Notes: a model not told the origin generated them from the sequence alone. Counted from the stretch's first letter, positions 17,187-24,561 are shown. The stretch: 34,759 nt of DNA from an uncultured Erysipelotrichaceae bacterium (GCA_945877405.1 CAMCSA010000024.1:1-34759); one strand, 5' to 3'. Numbers and translations: made by a program.

Positions 17187-17474
17187 ATGCTGAATGGAAA
17201 ACAGAAAAGATTTTTAAGAAGTCTTGCCTTAAATGAAAGAGCGATCTTTCAGCTTGGCAAGGACGGTCTTTCCGATAACTATATCGAACAGATCGATCAT
17301 GCACTTGGAGCAAGAGAACTTGTCAAGATTTCCGTGTTGAAAACCGGTCCAAGTGATCTGAAGGAAGTATCGTTTGATCTTGCAAGACTGACGAAAAGTG
17401 AAGTCGTACAGATCATCGGCAGAACAATCGTACTTTACCGTAAGGGCAGATCGCCGAAGATTATCCTGCCATGA
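17187..17474 (+). CDS. yhbY: YhbY-family RNA-binding (CRM domain) protein
   Basis: 95 residues, one CRM domain. It begins LNGKQKRFLRSLAL, then QLGKDGLSDNYIEQIDHALGARELVKISVL, and ends IGRTIVLYRK. YhbY-type proteins bind pre-50S particles. The usual glycines (GKxGL) are present. It starts one base after the yqeH stop with AAAGG a little far upstream, so translation probably depends on coupling. Its own stop overlaps the next ATG (ATGA). aroE, which lies between yqeH and yhbY in Bacillus, is absent. Confidence 0.92.
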   Translation: MLNGKQKRFLRSLALNERAIFQLGKDGLSDNYIEQIDHALGARELVKISVLKTGPSDLKEVSFDLARLTKSEVVQIIGRTIVLYRKGRSPKIILP

Positions 17475-18259
17475 TCATTGAAGCATCATTTGATCCTGTA
17501 ACAGTGGAAATGGTACAGGCAATCCGTAACCTGATGAAACAGGAAGGGATACATGAAGTGTATGTGCAGCCAGGTAATGAAGGAATTCTGTCTGTTGATC
17601 AAAGAGTCAGACTGCTCAGACTTGCATTTGCATCGTACAGACATATTCATGTCACAAAAGGAAAAAAGGCAGATCGGATTCTTACCGGTTATGAAGAAAA
17701 TGAGAAACTGGCAAGAAGCGGATATTTCCGGCTTGTACCTGCATCTGTACGTCGTGATCTGATTGAAAACAATCTGTATCTGCCACAGATCGTGGAAGCA
17801 CAATGCAGTCCACATCGTGCCATTCATTCTAAAGGTGTGGCAGATACATGTGTCATTCTGGCACGTGCACACCATTTGGATGAAAAACTTGCAGAAAGAA
17901 TGGGTTATCTGCATGATGTGACAAAAGCAATGTCAAATGAAGAAGGCGAGGCTGTTTTACGCATATGGAGTCCATCAGATCTTTCCCTGAATCCTAAAAT
18001 CTGGCATTCCCGTACAGCTGTATTCTGGCTGAAGCACAACATGGGACTGTATGATCCGAAAGTACTGATACCGATCTGGAATCATACACTGGGACAGGGA
18101 AAATCCGATTATGACCGGATTCTCTATATCGCTGATAAAATTGAACCGAATCGCAATTACGATACAACATACCATCTTTCCCTGGCAAAAAAGGATCTGA
18201 GAAAAGCTGTGGATCTTGTGATGAAGGAAGGGGAAGAATACCGAAGGAAAGGAAATTAA
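17471..18259 (+). CDS. yqeK: YqeK-type HD phosphohydrolase fused to a shortened, degenerate NadD-like domain
   Basis: 262 residues. The C-terminal part (about 110-262) is YqeK, an HD hydrolase that cleaves diadenosine tetraphosphate symmetrically: PHRAIHSKGVADT (His115, His119), YLHDVTKA (His148-Asp149), WHSRTA (His179), WNHTLG (His205) and IADKIEPNR (Asp222). The first ~105 residues look like NadD (nicotinate-nucleotide adenylyltransferase) cut to half size. ASFDPVT replaces GGSFDPxHxGH, so the ATP-binding HxGH is gone, while DQRVRLLRLAF and a relic of the ISSTxIR region (VPASVRRDL, then LYLP) remain. It sits where Bacillus has separate nadD and yqeK. The nucleotidyltransferase half is probably inactive. 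The ATG overlaps the yhbY stop by 4 bases. Confidence 0.85.
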   Translation: MIIEASFDPVTVEMVQAIRNLMKQEGIHEVYVQPGNEGILSVDQRVRLLRLAFASYRHIHVTKGKKADRILTGYEENEKLARSGYFRLVPASVRRDLIENNLYLPQIVEAQCSPHRAIHSKGVADTCVILARAHHLDEKLAERMGYLHDVTKAMSNEEGEAVLRIWSPSDLSLNPKIWHSRTAVFWLKHNMGLYDPKVLIPIWNHTLGQGKSDYDRILYIADKIEPNRNYDTTYHLSLAKKDLRKAVDLVMKEGEEYRRKGN

Positions 18260-18260
18260 C

Positions 18261-18608
18261 ATGTCAGAGTTATTGAATATTGTATGTAACACACTGGATG
18301 AAAAACAGGCGGAAGATATCGTAACCATCGATATGCGCTCTGTAAATCCATACAGTGATTATTATGTGGTATGTACTGCAAAAAATGTCAGACATGCCAT
18401 GTCACTATGTGATTTCTGCAAAGAAGAGGCAGAAAAAAACGGTTATATGGTAAGACTGACAGAAGGGGATCGTGAAAGTTCATGGATCCTTCTTGATCTC
18501 AATGAAGTCGTTGTTCATATCTTCACATCTGAAGCAAGAGACTTCTATCGCCTGGAGCGTCTTTGGGCAGATCTGCCACAGCAGCAGTATACAGAAAACG
18601 TACAGTAA
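18261..18608 (+). CDS. rsfS: Ribosome silencing factor RsfS
   Basis: 115 residues. It binds uL14 on the 50S subunit and blocks subunit joining in starvation. Family features: DIVTIDMRSVNPYSDYYVV, then EGDRESSWILLDLNEVVVHI and FYRLERLWADLP. The ATG at 18261 starts one base after the yqeK stop, with AAGGAAAGG upstream. It is the last gene of the parE operon and keeps the standard yqeK-rsfS order; the cmoA-like methyltransferase that often follows is missing. A strong hairpin follows. Confidence 0.93.
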   Translation: MSELLNIVCNTLDEKQAEDIVTIDMRSVNPYSDYYVVCTAKNVRHAMSLCDFCKEEAEKNGYMVRLTEGDRESSWILLDLNEVVVHIFTSEARDFYRLERLWADLPQQQYTENVQ

Positions 18609-18611
18609 GAA

Positions 18612-18647
18612 ACAGCCTCCACAAGGATCATACCTTCTGGAGGCTGT
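18612..18647. terminator. Bidirectional terminator between rsfS and the convergent gene
   Basis: A 10-bp stem (ACAGCCTCCA 18612-18621 with TGGAGGCTGT 18638-18647) is extended by AAGG/CCTT inside. The T-rich side is better on the minus strand (TTTCTT) than on the plus strand (ATTTC). It serves both converging genes. Confidence 0.85.
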
Positions 18648-18650
18648 ATT

Positions 18651-19142
18651 TCAGTGATAGACACCATTGTCCTTGAGCCACTGTATGAGCATTGAACTTG
18701 TAATCGGAGAAGAAGATGACCATTCCAGTTTTGAAAGAATCTGGATTTCTCCATCTTTGACAGTTACCAAAGCAAAGGAAGGGTAGTCAGATAAACCCCA
18801 GTCCTGAGCCAAAGAGGCAGGCAGGTTTTCCTGTTTGTATCCGGAAAGGTCAACTGTTTCTATCAGACAGTCAAGGTCAAGTCCACTTTTGGCTTTGACA
18901 TCAGAAAGAACAGATGTTCTGACATACATGCTGTCAGTTTCACCATCGTTGTAGAAAAACAGAAAGTGCTGGCTTGATTCCCCGGACGATACGATATATT
19001 CTTTTAAGGATGCATAACTGATGAAAGAGGATGAGTCAATTGCGACATGTTCCTGTCGTGGCTCAAATATCCTGTATGCAGCAACTGCGCCGCTGTAGAT
19101 CATCAGCATACATAATAGTGAAAACAGTATTTTCTTCAGCAT
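18651..19142 (-). CDS. Membrane-anchored protein with thioredoxin-like fold lacking CxxC
   Basis: 163 residues, family not recognised with certainty. Residues 4-22 (KILFSLLCMLMIYSGAVAA) form an N-terminal signal anchor with two lysines inside, so the rest faces outward. The body reads HFLFFYNDGETDS, then a helix, then ETVDLSGYK, WGLSDYPSFALVTVKDGEI. This order of strands and the YPSF turn with a cis-proline-like position resemble thioredoxins, but no cysteine stands where CxxC is expected, so a redox role is unlikely. No Shine-Dalgarno is visible, and a -10 box (TAGAAT, 19149-19154) ends 7 nt before the ATG, so the message may be leaderless. It lies between the rsfS and dnaD units and is transcribed against both. 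Confidence 0.7.
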   Translation of the reverse strand: MLKKILFSLLCMLMIYSGAVAAYRIFEPRQEHVAIDSSSFISYASLKEYIVSSGESSQHFLFFYNDGETDSMYVRTSVLSDVKAKSGLDLDCLIETVDLSGYKQENLPASLAQDWGLSDYPSFALVTVKDGEIQILSKLEWSSSSPITSSMLIQWLKDNGVYH

Positions 19143-19150
19143 GGTATTAT
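19142..19150 (+). promoter_or_regulatory. Extended -10 of the dnaD-nth promoter
   Basis: TGGTATTAT (19142-19150) has the extended -10 form and gives a leader of about 25 nt to the dnaD ATG at 19182. It overlaps the start of the divergent gene. Confidence 0.4.
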
Positions 19151-19178
19151 TCTATCAAAATCATGTTGAAACAGGCAA
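19149..19178 (-). promoter_or_regulatory. Promoter of the thioredoxin-fold-like gene, leaderless arrangement
   Basis: On the minus strand TTGCCT (19173-19178), 18 nt, TAGAAT (19149-19154). The expected start is at 19142-19143, the A of the ATG itself. Confidence 0.45.
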
Positions 19179-19181
19179 TAA

Positions 19182-19739
19182 ATGGAGAATGATTTACATA
19201 TGAAATGGTATGAGGAAAAATTTGTATTACGCAGAGACTGGATTCTGGATCATCTGGAGCTGATCGGGCTCAACAGTGAGGAAGCCATTGTCGCATTGAT
19301 GATTGATTTCATGAATCAGCACAATATGAATATTACGATGGAAGATCTTGCCCATAAAGTAAACATGGACGCAAAGAAAGTGGATCAGGCAATTTCATCT
19401 TTATGTGCACGCCGATATCTGCAGATTCAGGCAGCAGGGGGAAGTGTGCGTTTTGATCTTTCCGGGCTGTATGAAACCGATACGGCAAAAAGTGAAAGGG
19501 TTCTTGACAGTAAACTGTTTGATCTTTTTGAAGAGGAGTTCCATCGCCCATTATCTCAGATGGAAATGACAAAGATCAGTGAATGGAACAGAACAACTGA
19601 CAGGAAGCTGGTGATCTACGCATTACGGGAAGCAAGTGCCTATCATTCCCTTTCCATCAACTATATTGATAAGATTCTGCGCTCCTGGAAAGAAAAAGGA
19701 GTATCCGCAAAGATGATTGAAGAAGGAAAAGTCTTATGA
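19182..19739 (+). CDS. dnaD: DnaD-like replication-initiation protein
   Basis: 185 residues. DnaD helps remodel DNA and load the helicase at oriC and during restart. The N-terminal winged helix (about 20-95) holds NITMEDLAHKVNMDAKKVDQ. The C-terminal DnaB_2-type domain (about 110-180) has LFEEEFHRPLSQMEMTKI, then YALREASAYHSLSINYIDKI and LRSWKEKGV. It is somewhat shorter than Bacillus DnaD (232). ATG 19182 is used; ATG 19200 is an alternative because GGAG (19184-19187) lies 12 nt before it, and neither site is strong. The stop overlaps the nth start (ATGA), and the dnaD-nth pair is a Bacillus hallmark. Confidence 0.9.
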   Translation: MENDLHMKWYEEKFVLRRDWILDHLELIGLNSEEAIVALMIDFMNQHNMNITMEDLAHKVNMDAKKVDQAISSLCARRYLQIQAAGGSVRFDLSGLYETDTAKSERVLDSKLFDLFEEEFHRPLSQMEMTKISEWNRTTDRKLVIYALREASAYHSLSINYIDKILRSWKEKGVSAKMIEEGKVL

Positions 19740-20374
19740 AACACATCGATCCTGTTGCGTTTCTGGATACACTTGCGCAGATGTTCCCTGATGCCCATTG
19801 TGAATTGGACCATCGGAATGCCTATGAGATGGCAGTAGCTGTCATTCTTTCCGCGCAGACGACGGATGCTTCTGTCAATAAGGTCACACCATCGTTATTT
19901 GAAAAGTACCCGGATGCATTCAGCCTTGCATCTGCTCAGCAGAACGATGTGGAAGCATATATTGCTTCACTTGGGCTTTATCGGAACAAGGCACGCTCCA
20001 TCATCGGTTTTGCCAGGGGTGTTGTCGAACAGTGTGATGGGGTGATTCCAAAAACAATGGATGAGCTTACTGCCTTGCCAGGAGTTGGCAGAAAGTGTGC
20101 CAATGTCATTCTTTCAGAATGTTATCAGATTCCATCTCTTGCGGTGGATACCCATGTATCCCGGATCGCAAAAAGACTGTATCTGGCATTTGAGAAAGAC
20201 TCCGTGGATACGATTGAAAGAAAGCTGAAGCAGAAGATCCCAAAAGAGAGATGGATTGCATCTCATCATCAGATGATCTTCTTTGGAAGGTATCTGTGCC
20301 ATGCCAGAAATCCGGAATGTGATCGATGCCCGTTTACACAATACTGCCGCTATCACAAAGCGATGAAGAAATGA
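19736..20374 (+). CDS. nth: Endonuclease III (DNA glycosylase/AP lyase)
   Basis: 212 residues. It removes oxidised pyrimidines and cuts the abasic site. The helix-hairpin-helix LPGVGRKCANVI contains catalytic Lys120, and VDTHV holds Asp138; both numbers equal those of E. coli Nth. The C-terminal [4Fe-4S] loop has Cys188, Cys195, Cys198 and Cys204 with the canonical 6-2-5 spacing. The protein is full length. It is translationally coupled to dnaD. ypoC, which follows in Bacillus, is absent; instead a terminator separates it from the convergent ponA. Confidence 0.96.
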   Translation: MKHIDPVAFLDTLAQMFPDAHCELDHRNAYEMAVAVILSAQTTDASVNKVTPSLFEKYPDAFSLASAQQNDVEAYIASLGLYRNKARSIIGFARGVVEQCDGVIPKTMDELTALPGVGRKCANVILSECYQIPSLAVDTHVSRIAKRLYLAFEKDSVDTIERKLKQKIPKERWIASHHQMIFFGRYLCHARNPECDRCPFTQYCRYHKAMKK

Positions 20375-20379
20375 AAAAA

Positions 20380-20427
20380 GACTGTAGCCGTTTGACCTGA
20401 CAACAGGGACGGGTGCAGTCTGTTTTT
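20380..20427. terminator. Terminator after nth, probably bidirectional
   Basis: A 12-position stem (20380-20391 with 20409-20420; one mismatch, one G-U pair) with an inner CCTG/CAGG is followed by TGTTTTT on the plus strand. On the minus strand it is followed by TTTTTTC. Confidence 0.8.
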
Positions 20428-20472
20428 GGTTATGGCAGTGTTTCATCAGGAGTGATGGAAAGATGCAACCAG

Positions 20473-20508
20473 AAAAAAGGGATTGTAATATATTCATTAC
20501 AGTCCCTT
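20473..20508 (-). terminator. Terminator of the recU-ponA operon
   Basis: On the minus strand AAGGGACTGTAAT, GAATAT, ATTACAATCCCTT (20496-20508 with 20477-20489; one G-U pair) leads into a T run (20473-20478), 15 nt past the ponA stop. Confidence 0.85.
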
Positions 20509-20522
20509 TGATCCATATGCTG

Positions 20523-23132
20523 TTACTGTTGTGATTCGGAAGCAGGAGTTGTTGGTGTTTCCGTCTTGTCACCAGTTTCCGGTTTTTCCGGTTCAACTGG
20601 TGGCTCCGGTTCCGGTTCAGGCTCCGGTTCAGGCTCCGGTTCAGGCTCCGGTTCCTTAGGAGTCTTGAAGGCAGAGCACATCTCATTGGATGTATCATCT
20701 GACTTTTCAAATCCATAGTAACCGCAGACTTCCACATCGGCATCATAGCCAAGGCCATCTACAACCTGTTTCATTGTTTCAGATGTATTGGATACTTCTT
20801 TGATCGTAGTACCGTTAACTCTGATTCTTGCCTTATAAACGATGTTGCCGTACAGACCTTTCGCATCGAAGAAGTTCATATCCGAAGCATTCTTATTGAG
20901 GGTAGAAAGTTCTGTATCACCAGGATATTTTGCCCAGTTGAATGTAATTTCAGATGTGTTTTCGTTATAGGATGCAGAGAAGGAAGAAATATTCTTGAGT
21001 TCTGGCTTATCGGCACTGTAGCTCTTCAGCTTTGCGTAGTCGGATTTGATCAGACCTGTTGTCTTCAGATCATCTCTGCCTTCCGGTACTGCCATGTATG
21101 GCCAGCTTCCCTTGATGAAGGAAATGGATTTGACACTTTCAGGCTGCTGCAGAGTTGCAGGAACACTGCCATCGGCATGGCATGCATCCAGCACCGCACT
21201 GAGGATATAACCTGTTTCATTGATGAAGTTTGCAAAGTAGTTGTTACCGCCGACTTCAGCTTTTTCCCATCCTGCCCAGATTGCGGAAGTATACATCGTA
21301 TCATTGCATACCATCCATTTGTCTTTCATGGCACCTACTGGAATACCATACTCCAGACCAGAGTCACCCCAGTCGCTTGTACCTGTCTTTCCATAGGTTG
21401 CATAGTTTCTGATCAGTACCTGCAGGAAATTGTTTGTTGTGGTATGAACCGCGGAATACATCAAGGAGCTTGTCATATAGGCGGCAGCTTCTGACATGAC
21501 CTGTACTTTTTCGTACTGTGGTTCAATCGGATCCTGATGACCATTACGGTATTCAATCTTTGTAATCGTATGTGGTGTGATGTAATAACCACCATTCATT
21601 TCTGTTGCATGTGCTGCAGCAAGCTGTTCAACCGTACATACAAAGTCATTACCACCAATGGAATAGGCGATGTTGAACCCATCTGCCACTGAATCATCAA
21701 AGCCAAGGCTCTTCATGTATTGTACATACCAGTCATATCCCTTGACATCAATGACATTCTGCATTGCCTGCATGGCAGGAGTGTTCAGGGAATTGGCAAT
21801 TGCATATGTCAGATCGACAACACCGGTTGTTGCACCATAGGCATTCTGGAATGTCCATCCACCGATGGTAATCGGTTTATCAGAAAGCATATGTGCAGTT
21901 GACCATCCACAGTAATCAAAGGTTGGGGCATAGTCAAGGAATGGTTTGACAGTTGAACCTGGCTGTTTGTACTGCTCAGTTGCGTGGTTGAGAAGCATGG
22001 AACCGCCGGAATAGGAACGTCCTCCGCCAATGCCGACGATTTCACCAGTCTGATTGTTGAGTGTGATCAGACCGATTTCTTCGGTATCGCTGTAGAAGTT
22101 GATGCCATATTCGCCAGACTCGATACTTTCAATCGTATTCTGGATTGTCGGATTCATGGCTGTATAGATCTTCATGGATACATTGAATGGATCCTGACCT
22201 GTGATTTCCAAAGCTTCTTTCAGTGCTTCATCAATATAGGCCTGATACTGATAGCCGTTTGAATCCAGTGTGCTGTACTGGTCAATCAGCAGATCTTCTA
22301 CTCTGATACTTGTTGCCAGTGCATATTCTTCATCATTGATATAACCATGTCTGTTCATCAGATACAGAACGTTGTTTCTTCGATCCGTTGCATGGTCCAG
22401 ATAGTTATGTGGGTCATAGTAATATGGAGAGTTGATGATACCGGAAAGCAGGGCACATTCGGAGATGTTCAGCTGACTGACGGATTTACCGAAATACTGC
22501 TCCGCTGCTTTCTGTACACCACGGATATTACCGACGCCACCGAAGTTCATCTTATTCATGTACATCTCGAAGATCTGTTTTTTGGTTGCCTGTTTTTCCA
22601 GCTGCATGGCAAGATCAATCTGCTGGATTTTATATTCGATATCACGTGTTTTGGAAATACCGTTATCATCATTCTGGAAATATGTCAGCTTGACTAACTG
22701 CATCGTGAATGTGGAACCGCCAGACACGTTGTGCTTGATGACAGTATCGATCATTGATTTAACAAAACGTGGAATATCAAATCCGTTATGCGTGAAGTAG
22801 CGGGAGTCTTCGATGGAAAGGAATGCATCGACAAGTGCTTCCGGTACCTGATCATAGGTGATGTTTTCGCGTAACTGCGAACCGACGTCAGCGATTTCAT
22901 TGCCATCCTTATCATAGACAAGAGTGGATTGATTTGTTTCAAAGTCTGAAAGACTCAGTTCCGGTTCACTTTGCAGAAAGGTGTCAATCGCCATGATTCC
23001 GACTGCTCCAAACACCAGTTCGAAACCGACCAGAATCGCCATGATGAGTGTCAGGAAACGGAACCCATGGAATTTTCTTTTTGCTCCAGGGGGAATGATT
23101 TTCTTCTTTCTGCCTGATCTGTTGTTTTTCAT
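20523..23132 (-). CDS. ponA: Class A penicillin-binding protein 1A (glycosyltransferase/transpeptidase)
   Basis: 869 residues. It polymerises and cross-links peptidoglycan outside the membrane. A basic N-tail (KNNRSGRKKK...) is followed by one membrane helix (about 25-50). The GT51 domain has EDSRYFTHNGFD (Glu108), GGSTFTMQLVK (138-148) and IFEMYMNKMNFG (Glu189). The transpeptidase has STVK (Ser393-Lys396), SLN (448-450) and KTGT (582-585). The C-terminal region has a fibronectin-III-like stretch (about 720-820), a run of nine Glu-Pro pairs and a Thr/Pro-rich end. ATG overlaps the recU stop (ATGA), with GGAGG 8 nt upstream. The recU-ponA order is as in Bacillus. GGSTFTMQ differs slightly from the usual GGSTITQQ. 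Confidence 0.96.
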   Translation of the reverse strand: MKNNRSGRKKKIIPPGAKRKFHGFRFLTLIMAILVGFELVFGAVGIMAIDTFLQSEPELSLSDFETNQSTLVYDKDGNEIADVGSQLRENITYDQVPEALVDAFLSIEDSRYFTHNGFDIPRFVKSMIDTVIKHNVSGGSTFTMQLVKLTYFQNDDNGISKTRDIEYKIQQIDLAMQLEKQATKKQIFEMYMNKMNFGGVGNIRGVQKAAEQYFGKSVSQLNISECALLSGIINSPYYYDPHNYLDHATDRRNNVLYLMNRHGYINDEEYALATSIRVEDLLIDQYSTLDSNGYQYQAYIDEALKEALEITGQDPFNVSMKIYTAMNPTIQNTIESIESGEYGINFYSDTEEIGLITLNNQTGEIVGIGGGRSYSGGSMLLNHATEQYKQPGSTVKPFLDYAPTFDYCGWSTAHMLSDKPITIGGWTFQNAYGATTGVVDLTYAIANSLNTPAMQAMQNVIDVKGYDWYVQYMKSLGFDDSVADGFNIAYSIGGNDFVCTVEQLAAAHATEMNGGYYITPHTITKIEYRNGHQDPIEPQYEKVQVMSEAAAYMTSSLMYSAVHTTTNNFLQVLIRNYATYGKTGTSDWGDSGLEYGIPVGAMKDKWMVCNDTMYTSAIWAGWEKAEVGGNNYFANFINETGYILSAVLDACHADGSVPATLQQPESVKSISFIKGSWPYMAVPEGRDDLKTTGLIKSDYAKLKSYSADKPELKNISSFSASYNENTSEITFNWAKYPGDTELSTLNKNASDMNFFDAKGLYGNIVYKARIRVNGTTIKEVSNTSETMKQVVDGLGYDADVEVCGYYGFEKSDDTSNEMCSAFKTPKEPEPEPEPEPEPEPEPEPPVEPEKPETGDKTETPTTPASESQQ
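20602..20655. repeat. Hexanucleotide tandem repeat coding the (Glu-Pro)9 tail of PBP1A
   Basis: Nine 6-base units, alternating GGCTCC and GGTTCA/GGTTCC, are read on the other strand as nine Glu-Pro codon pairs. Each unit is two codons, so copy-number change would alter tail length without breaking the frame. Confidence 0.95.
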
Positions 23133-23713
23133 TTGTTATCCTCCGTTTTGAAATACAGTTCTCTGATGATACTCAGATAATCAACCGGGATGACGTAGTT
23201 ATATGGAATCTGGTACCCGTTTTCCAGAAACCATGTATAGGGAATGCTTTTGCGTTTGGATTCTTTGCGGAAGCTGTTGACCTTATCTTCCATCACAAGG
23301 AAACACTGATAATAGTACGTAAAACGTACGATGATGAAGGCAATGCCACCGTGTGCAGTAACATTGGCTAGATGAGAGAGCTGATGTTCGTGAATCAGCT
23401 GTAAAGGAAATGATGTTTTTGAAGCACATTCCTTTGCTTCAAAGTCAATATACTTTCCCTTGAAAAGACCATTGTAGTCGGTCGTGGATGGAATCTTATA
23501 GTATGCCTCTATGATTTTTGCGGCTTTGCGCTCTGGATAATCCACCTTGACAACCTGTACAGGTGTCGGTTTTTTATGAATGATCGCAATGTCTTCCTGC
23601 AGATAATATGCATTGGTAACATTGATATCATGTTCCAGATCCATTCCTCGATCCCCAGCCGGGGTGATCGGACGGTTATAGCCGCTTTTCTTTCCATTGG
23701 GATAATTTACCAT
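23129..23713 (-). CDS. recU: Holliday junction resolvase RecU
   Basis: 194 residues. It cuts recombination intermediates and loads onto junctions with RuvAB and RecA. The start ATG at 23713 gives MVNYPNGK, matching the family's MxxYPNGK opening; a GTG at 23725 would add four residues without reason. Nuclease core: STTDYNGLFKGKYIDFEAKE (Asp79, Asp90, Glu92, Lys94) followed by TSFPL. The GGTGG before the start is a modest binding site. It is shorter at the C-terminus than Bacillus RecU (206). It forms an operon with ponA by a 4-base overlap and diverges from gpsB. Confidence 0.95.
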   Translation of the reverse strand: MVNYPNGKKSGYNRPITPAGDRGMDLEHDINVTNAYYLQEDIAIIHKKPTPVQVVKVDYPERKAAKIIEAYYKIPSTTDYNGLFKGKYIDFEAKECASKTSFPLQLIHEHQLSHLANVTAHGGIAFIIVRFTYYYQCFLVMEDKVNSFRKESKRKSIPYTWFLENGYQIPYNYVIPVDYLSIIRELYFKTEDNK

Positions 23714-23733
23714 TCGATATACCACCGCATTAC

Positions 23734-23739
23734 ATTATA
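23734..23739 (-). promoter_or_regulatory. -10 box of the recU-ponA promoter
   Basis: A perfect TATAAT on the minus strand, 20 nt upstream of the recU ATG; the -35 at 17-nt spacing (TTCCTT, 23757-23762) is weak. Confidence 0.45.
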
Positions 23740-23768
23740 CATTTGTTCACATAATTAAGGAAGTCCTG

Positions 23769-23797
23769 TTGTTTTTTCATTTTTACGATGCGATAAT
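23769..23797 (+). promoter_or_regulatory. Promoter of gpsB
   Basis: TTGTTT (23769-23774), 17 nt, GATAAT (23792-23797), with TG in the extended position. The start would be near 23804, a leader of about 14 nt carrying AAGGTG. Confidence 0.65.
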
Positions 23798-23817
23798 AAA
23801 CAGCAGGAAGGTGAAAT

Positions 23818-24153
23818 ATGGCATCAAAACTGAATTTGGACCCACAGACAATCGTCGACAAGGAATTTGATGTGGACTTTAAGGGATATAATCCGGATCA
23901 GGTCGATCATATGCTGGACCAGGTCATCCAGGATTATCAGACATACGAAGATATGATTGCAGAGTACAGCCGGCGTCTTTCGGACTTGGAGCGTACCAAT
24001 GCTTCTTTGCGTGCAAAACTGATTGAACTGGAAGGCAGAGCCAGAGCCGTCCAGGACGCAGATCCGATTCTTTCCGGTTCCAGCAACATTGACATTCTGA
24101 AAAGATTGTCGCGACTGGAGCAGAAGGTATTTGACGAAAACGGAAAACGGTAG
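23818..24153 (+). CDS. gpsB: Cell-division regulator GpsB (DivIVA-like)
   Basis: 111 residues, cytoplasmic coiled-coil protein. GpsB couples class A PBPs such as PonA to the division and elongation machinery. The N-terminal domain reads IVDKEFDVDFKGYNPDQVDH, then MLDQVIQDYQTYEDMI, as in DivIVA/GpsB. A leucine- and arginine-rich coiled coil (about 45-75) and a short C-terminal helix (NIDILKRLSRLEQKVF) that mediates trimer formation in the family follow. Its likely partner ponA is in the divergent operon. The 3' end of the gene contains the rnpB promoter, and the rnpB RNA begins about 8 nt after the stop. Confidence 0.92.
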   Translation: MASKLNLDPQTIVDKEFDVDFKGYNPDQVDHMLDQVIQDYQTYEDMIAEYSRRLSDLERTNASLRAKLIELEGRARAVQDADPILSGSSNIDILKRLSRLEQKVFDENGKR

Positions 24154-24159
24154 TATAAA
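24131..24159 (+). promoter_or_regulatory. Promoter of rnpB inside the end of gpsB
   Basis: TTGACG (24131-24136), 17 nt, TATAAA (24154-24159). The -35 and spacer lie in gpsB codons and the -10 begins right after the TAG (24151-24153). The predicted start (about 24163-24166) coincides with the RNA 5' end inferred from base pairing. Confidence 0.7.
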
Positions 24160-24160
24160 A

Positions 24161-24518
24161 GTGTTCGCACATGAGGCAGCCGCTGGCAACTGTCAGAGGA
24201 AAGTCCATGCTCGCACAGTCTGAGATGACTGTAGTGTTTGTGCTGGTCCAATCAATAAGGCCAGGCACCGGAAACGGTGACGGCGGAGCGGAAACCTAAA
24301 GAGAAATCCATGGTCAATGCCCTTAAGGTGTCACAGTGACGCAGCTCTGAGGGAAACTTCAGAGGTGGAACGAGATAAACCCCTCAAGCGAGAAACCCAA
24401 ATTTGGTAGGGGAACTGCTGAAGGTGAAATGAAACCGGATGCGGGTACTTCGGTACAGATAAATGGCTGCCGCTTCCATCATGGAAGAACAGAACATGGC
24501 TTATGATTGTGCAACTTG
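24161..24518 (+). ncRNA. rnpB: RNase P RNA, type B
   Basis: About 358 nt. It is the catalytic RNA that matures tRNA 5' ends. Conserved parts seen: GAGGAAAGTCC (24196-24206) with the following ATGCTCGCAC; the ACAGTGACG element; AACGAGATAAACCCCTC, then GAGCGAGAAACCCAAA, and the L15 loop GGTAGGGGAA that pairs with tRNA CCA; and ACAGAACATGGCTTATG near the 3' end, which closes P4. The ends are set by P1: GTT(C)GCAC near 24163-24170 pairs with GTGCAAC near 24509-24515. The layout matches Bacillus type B RNA. The exact ends may be off by a few bases. gpsB-rnpB adjacency is as in Bacillus. Confidence 0.96.
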
Positions 24519-24520
24519 GT

Positions 24521-24548
24521 GAGAAGGGTTAACGCCCTTCTCATTTTC
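24521..24548 (+). terminator. Terminator of rnpB
   Basis: GAGAAGGG (24521-24528), a 6-nt loop and CCCTTCTC (24535-24542) are followed by ATTTTC. Confidence 0.85.
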
Positions 24549-24561
24549 AAAATCAGATGAA

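Noticed and set aside
20602-20655. Short direct repeats as a possible CRISPR array
   Set aside because: The units are 6 bases, contiguous and in frame with ponA; there are no spacers.
20114-20758. A 214-codon minus frame with a repeated RNRSLNRS pattern
   Set aside because: The repeat is the shifted reading of the Glu-Pro hexanucleotide repeat in ponA, and the frame runs through two terminators into nth.
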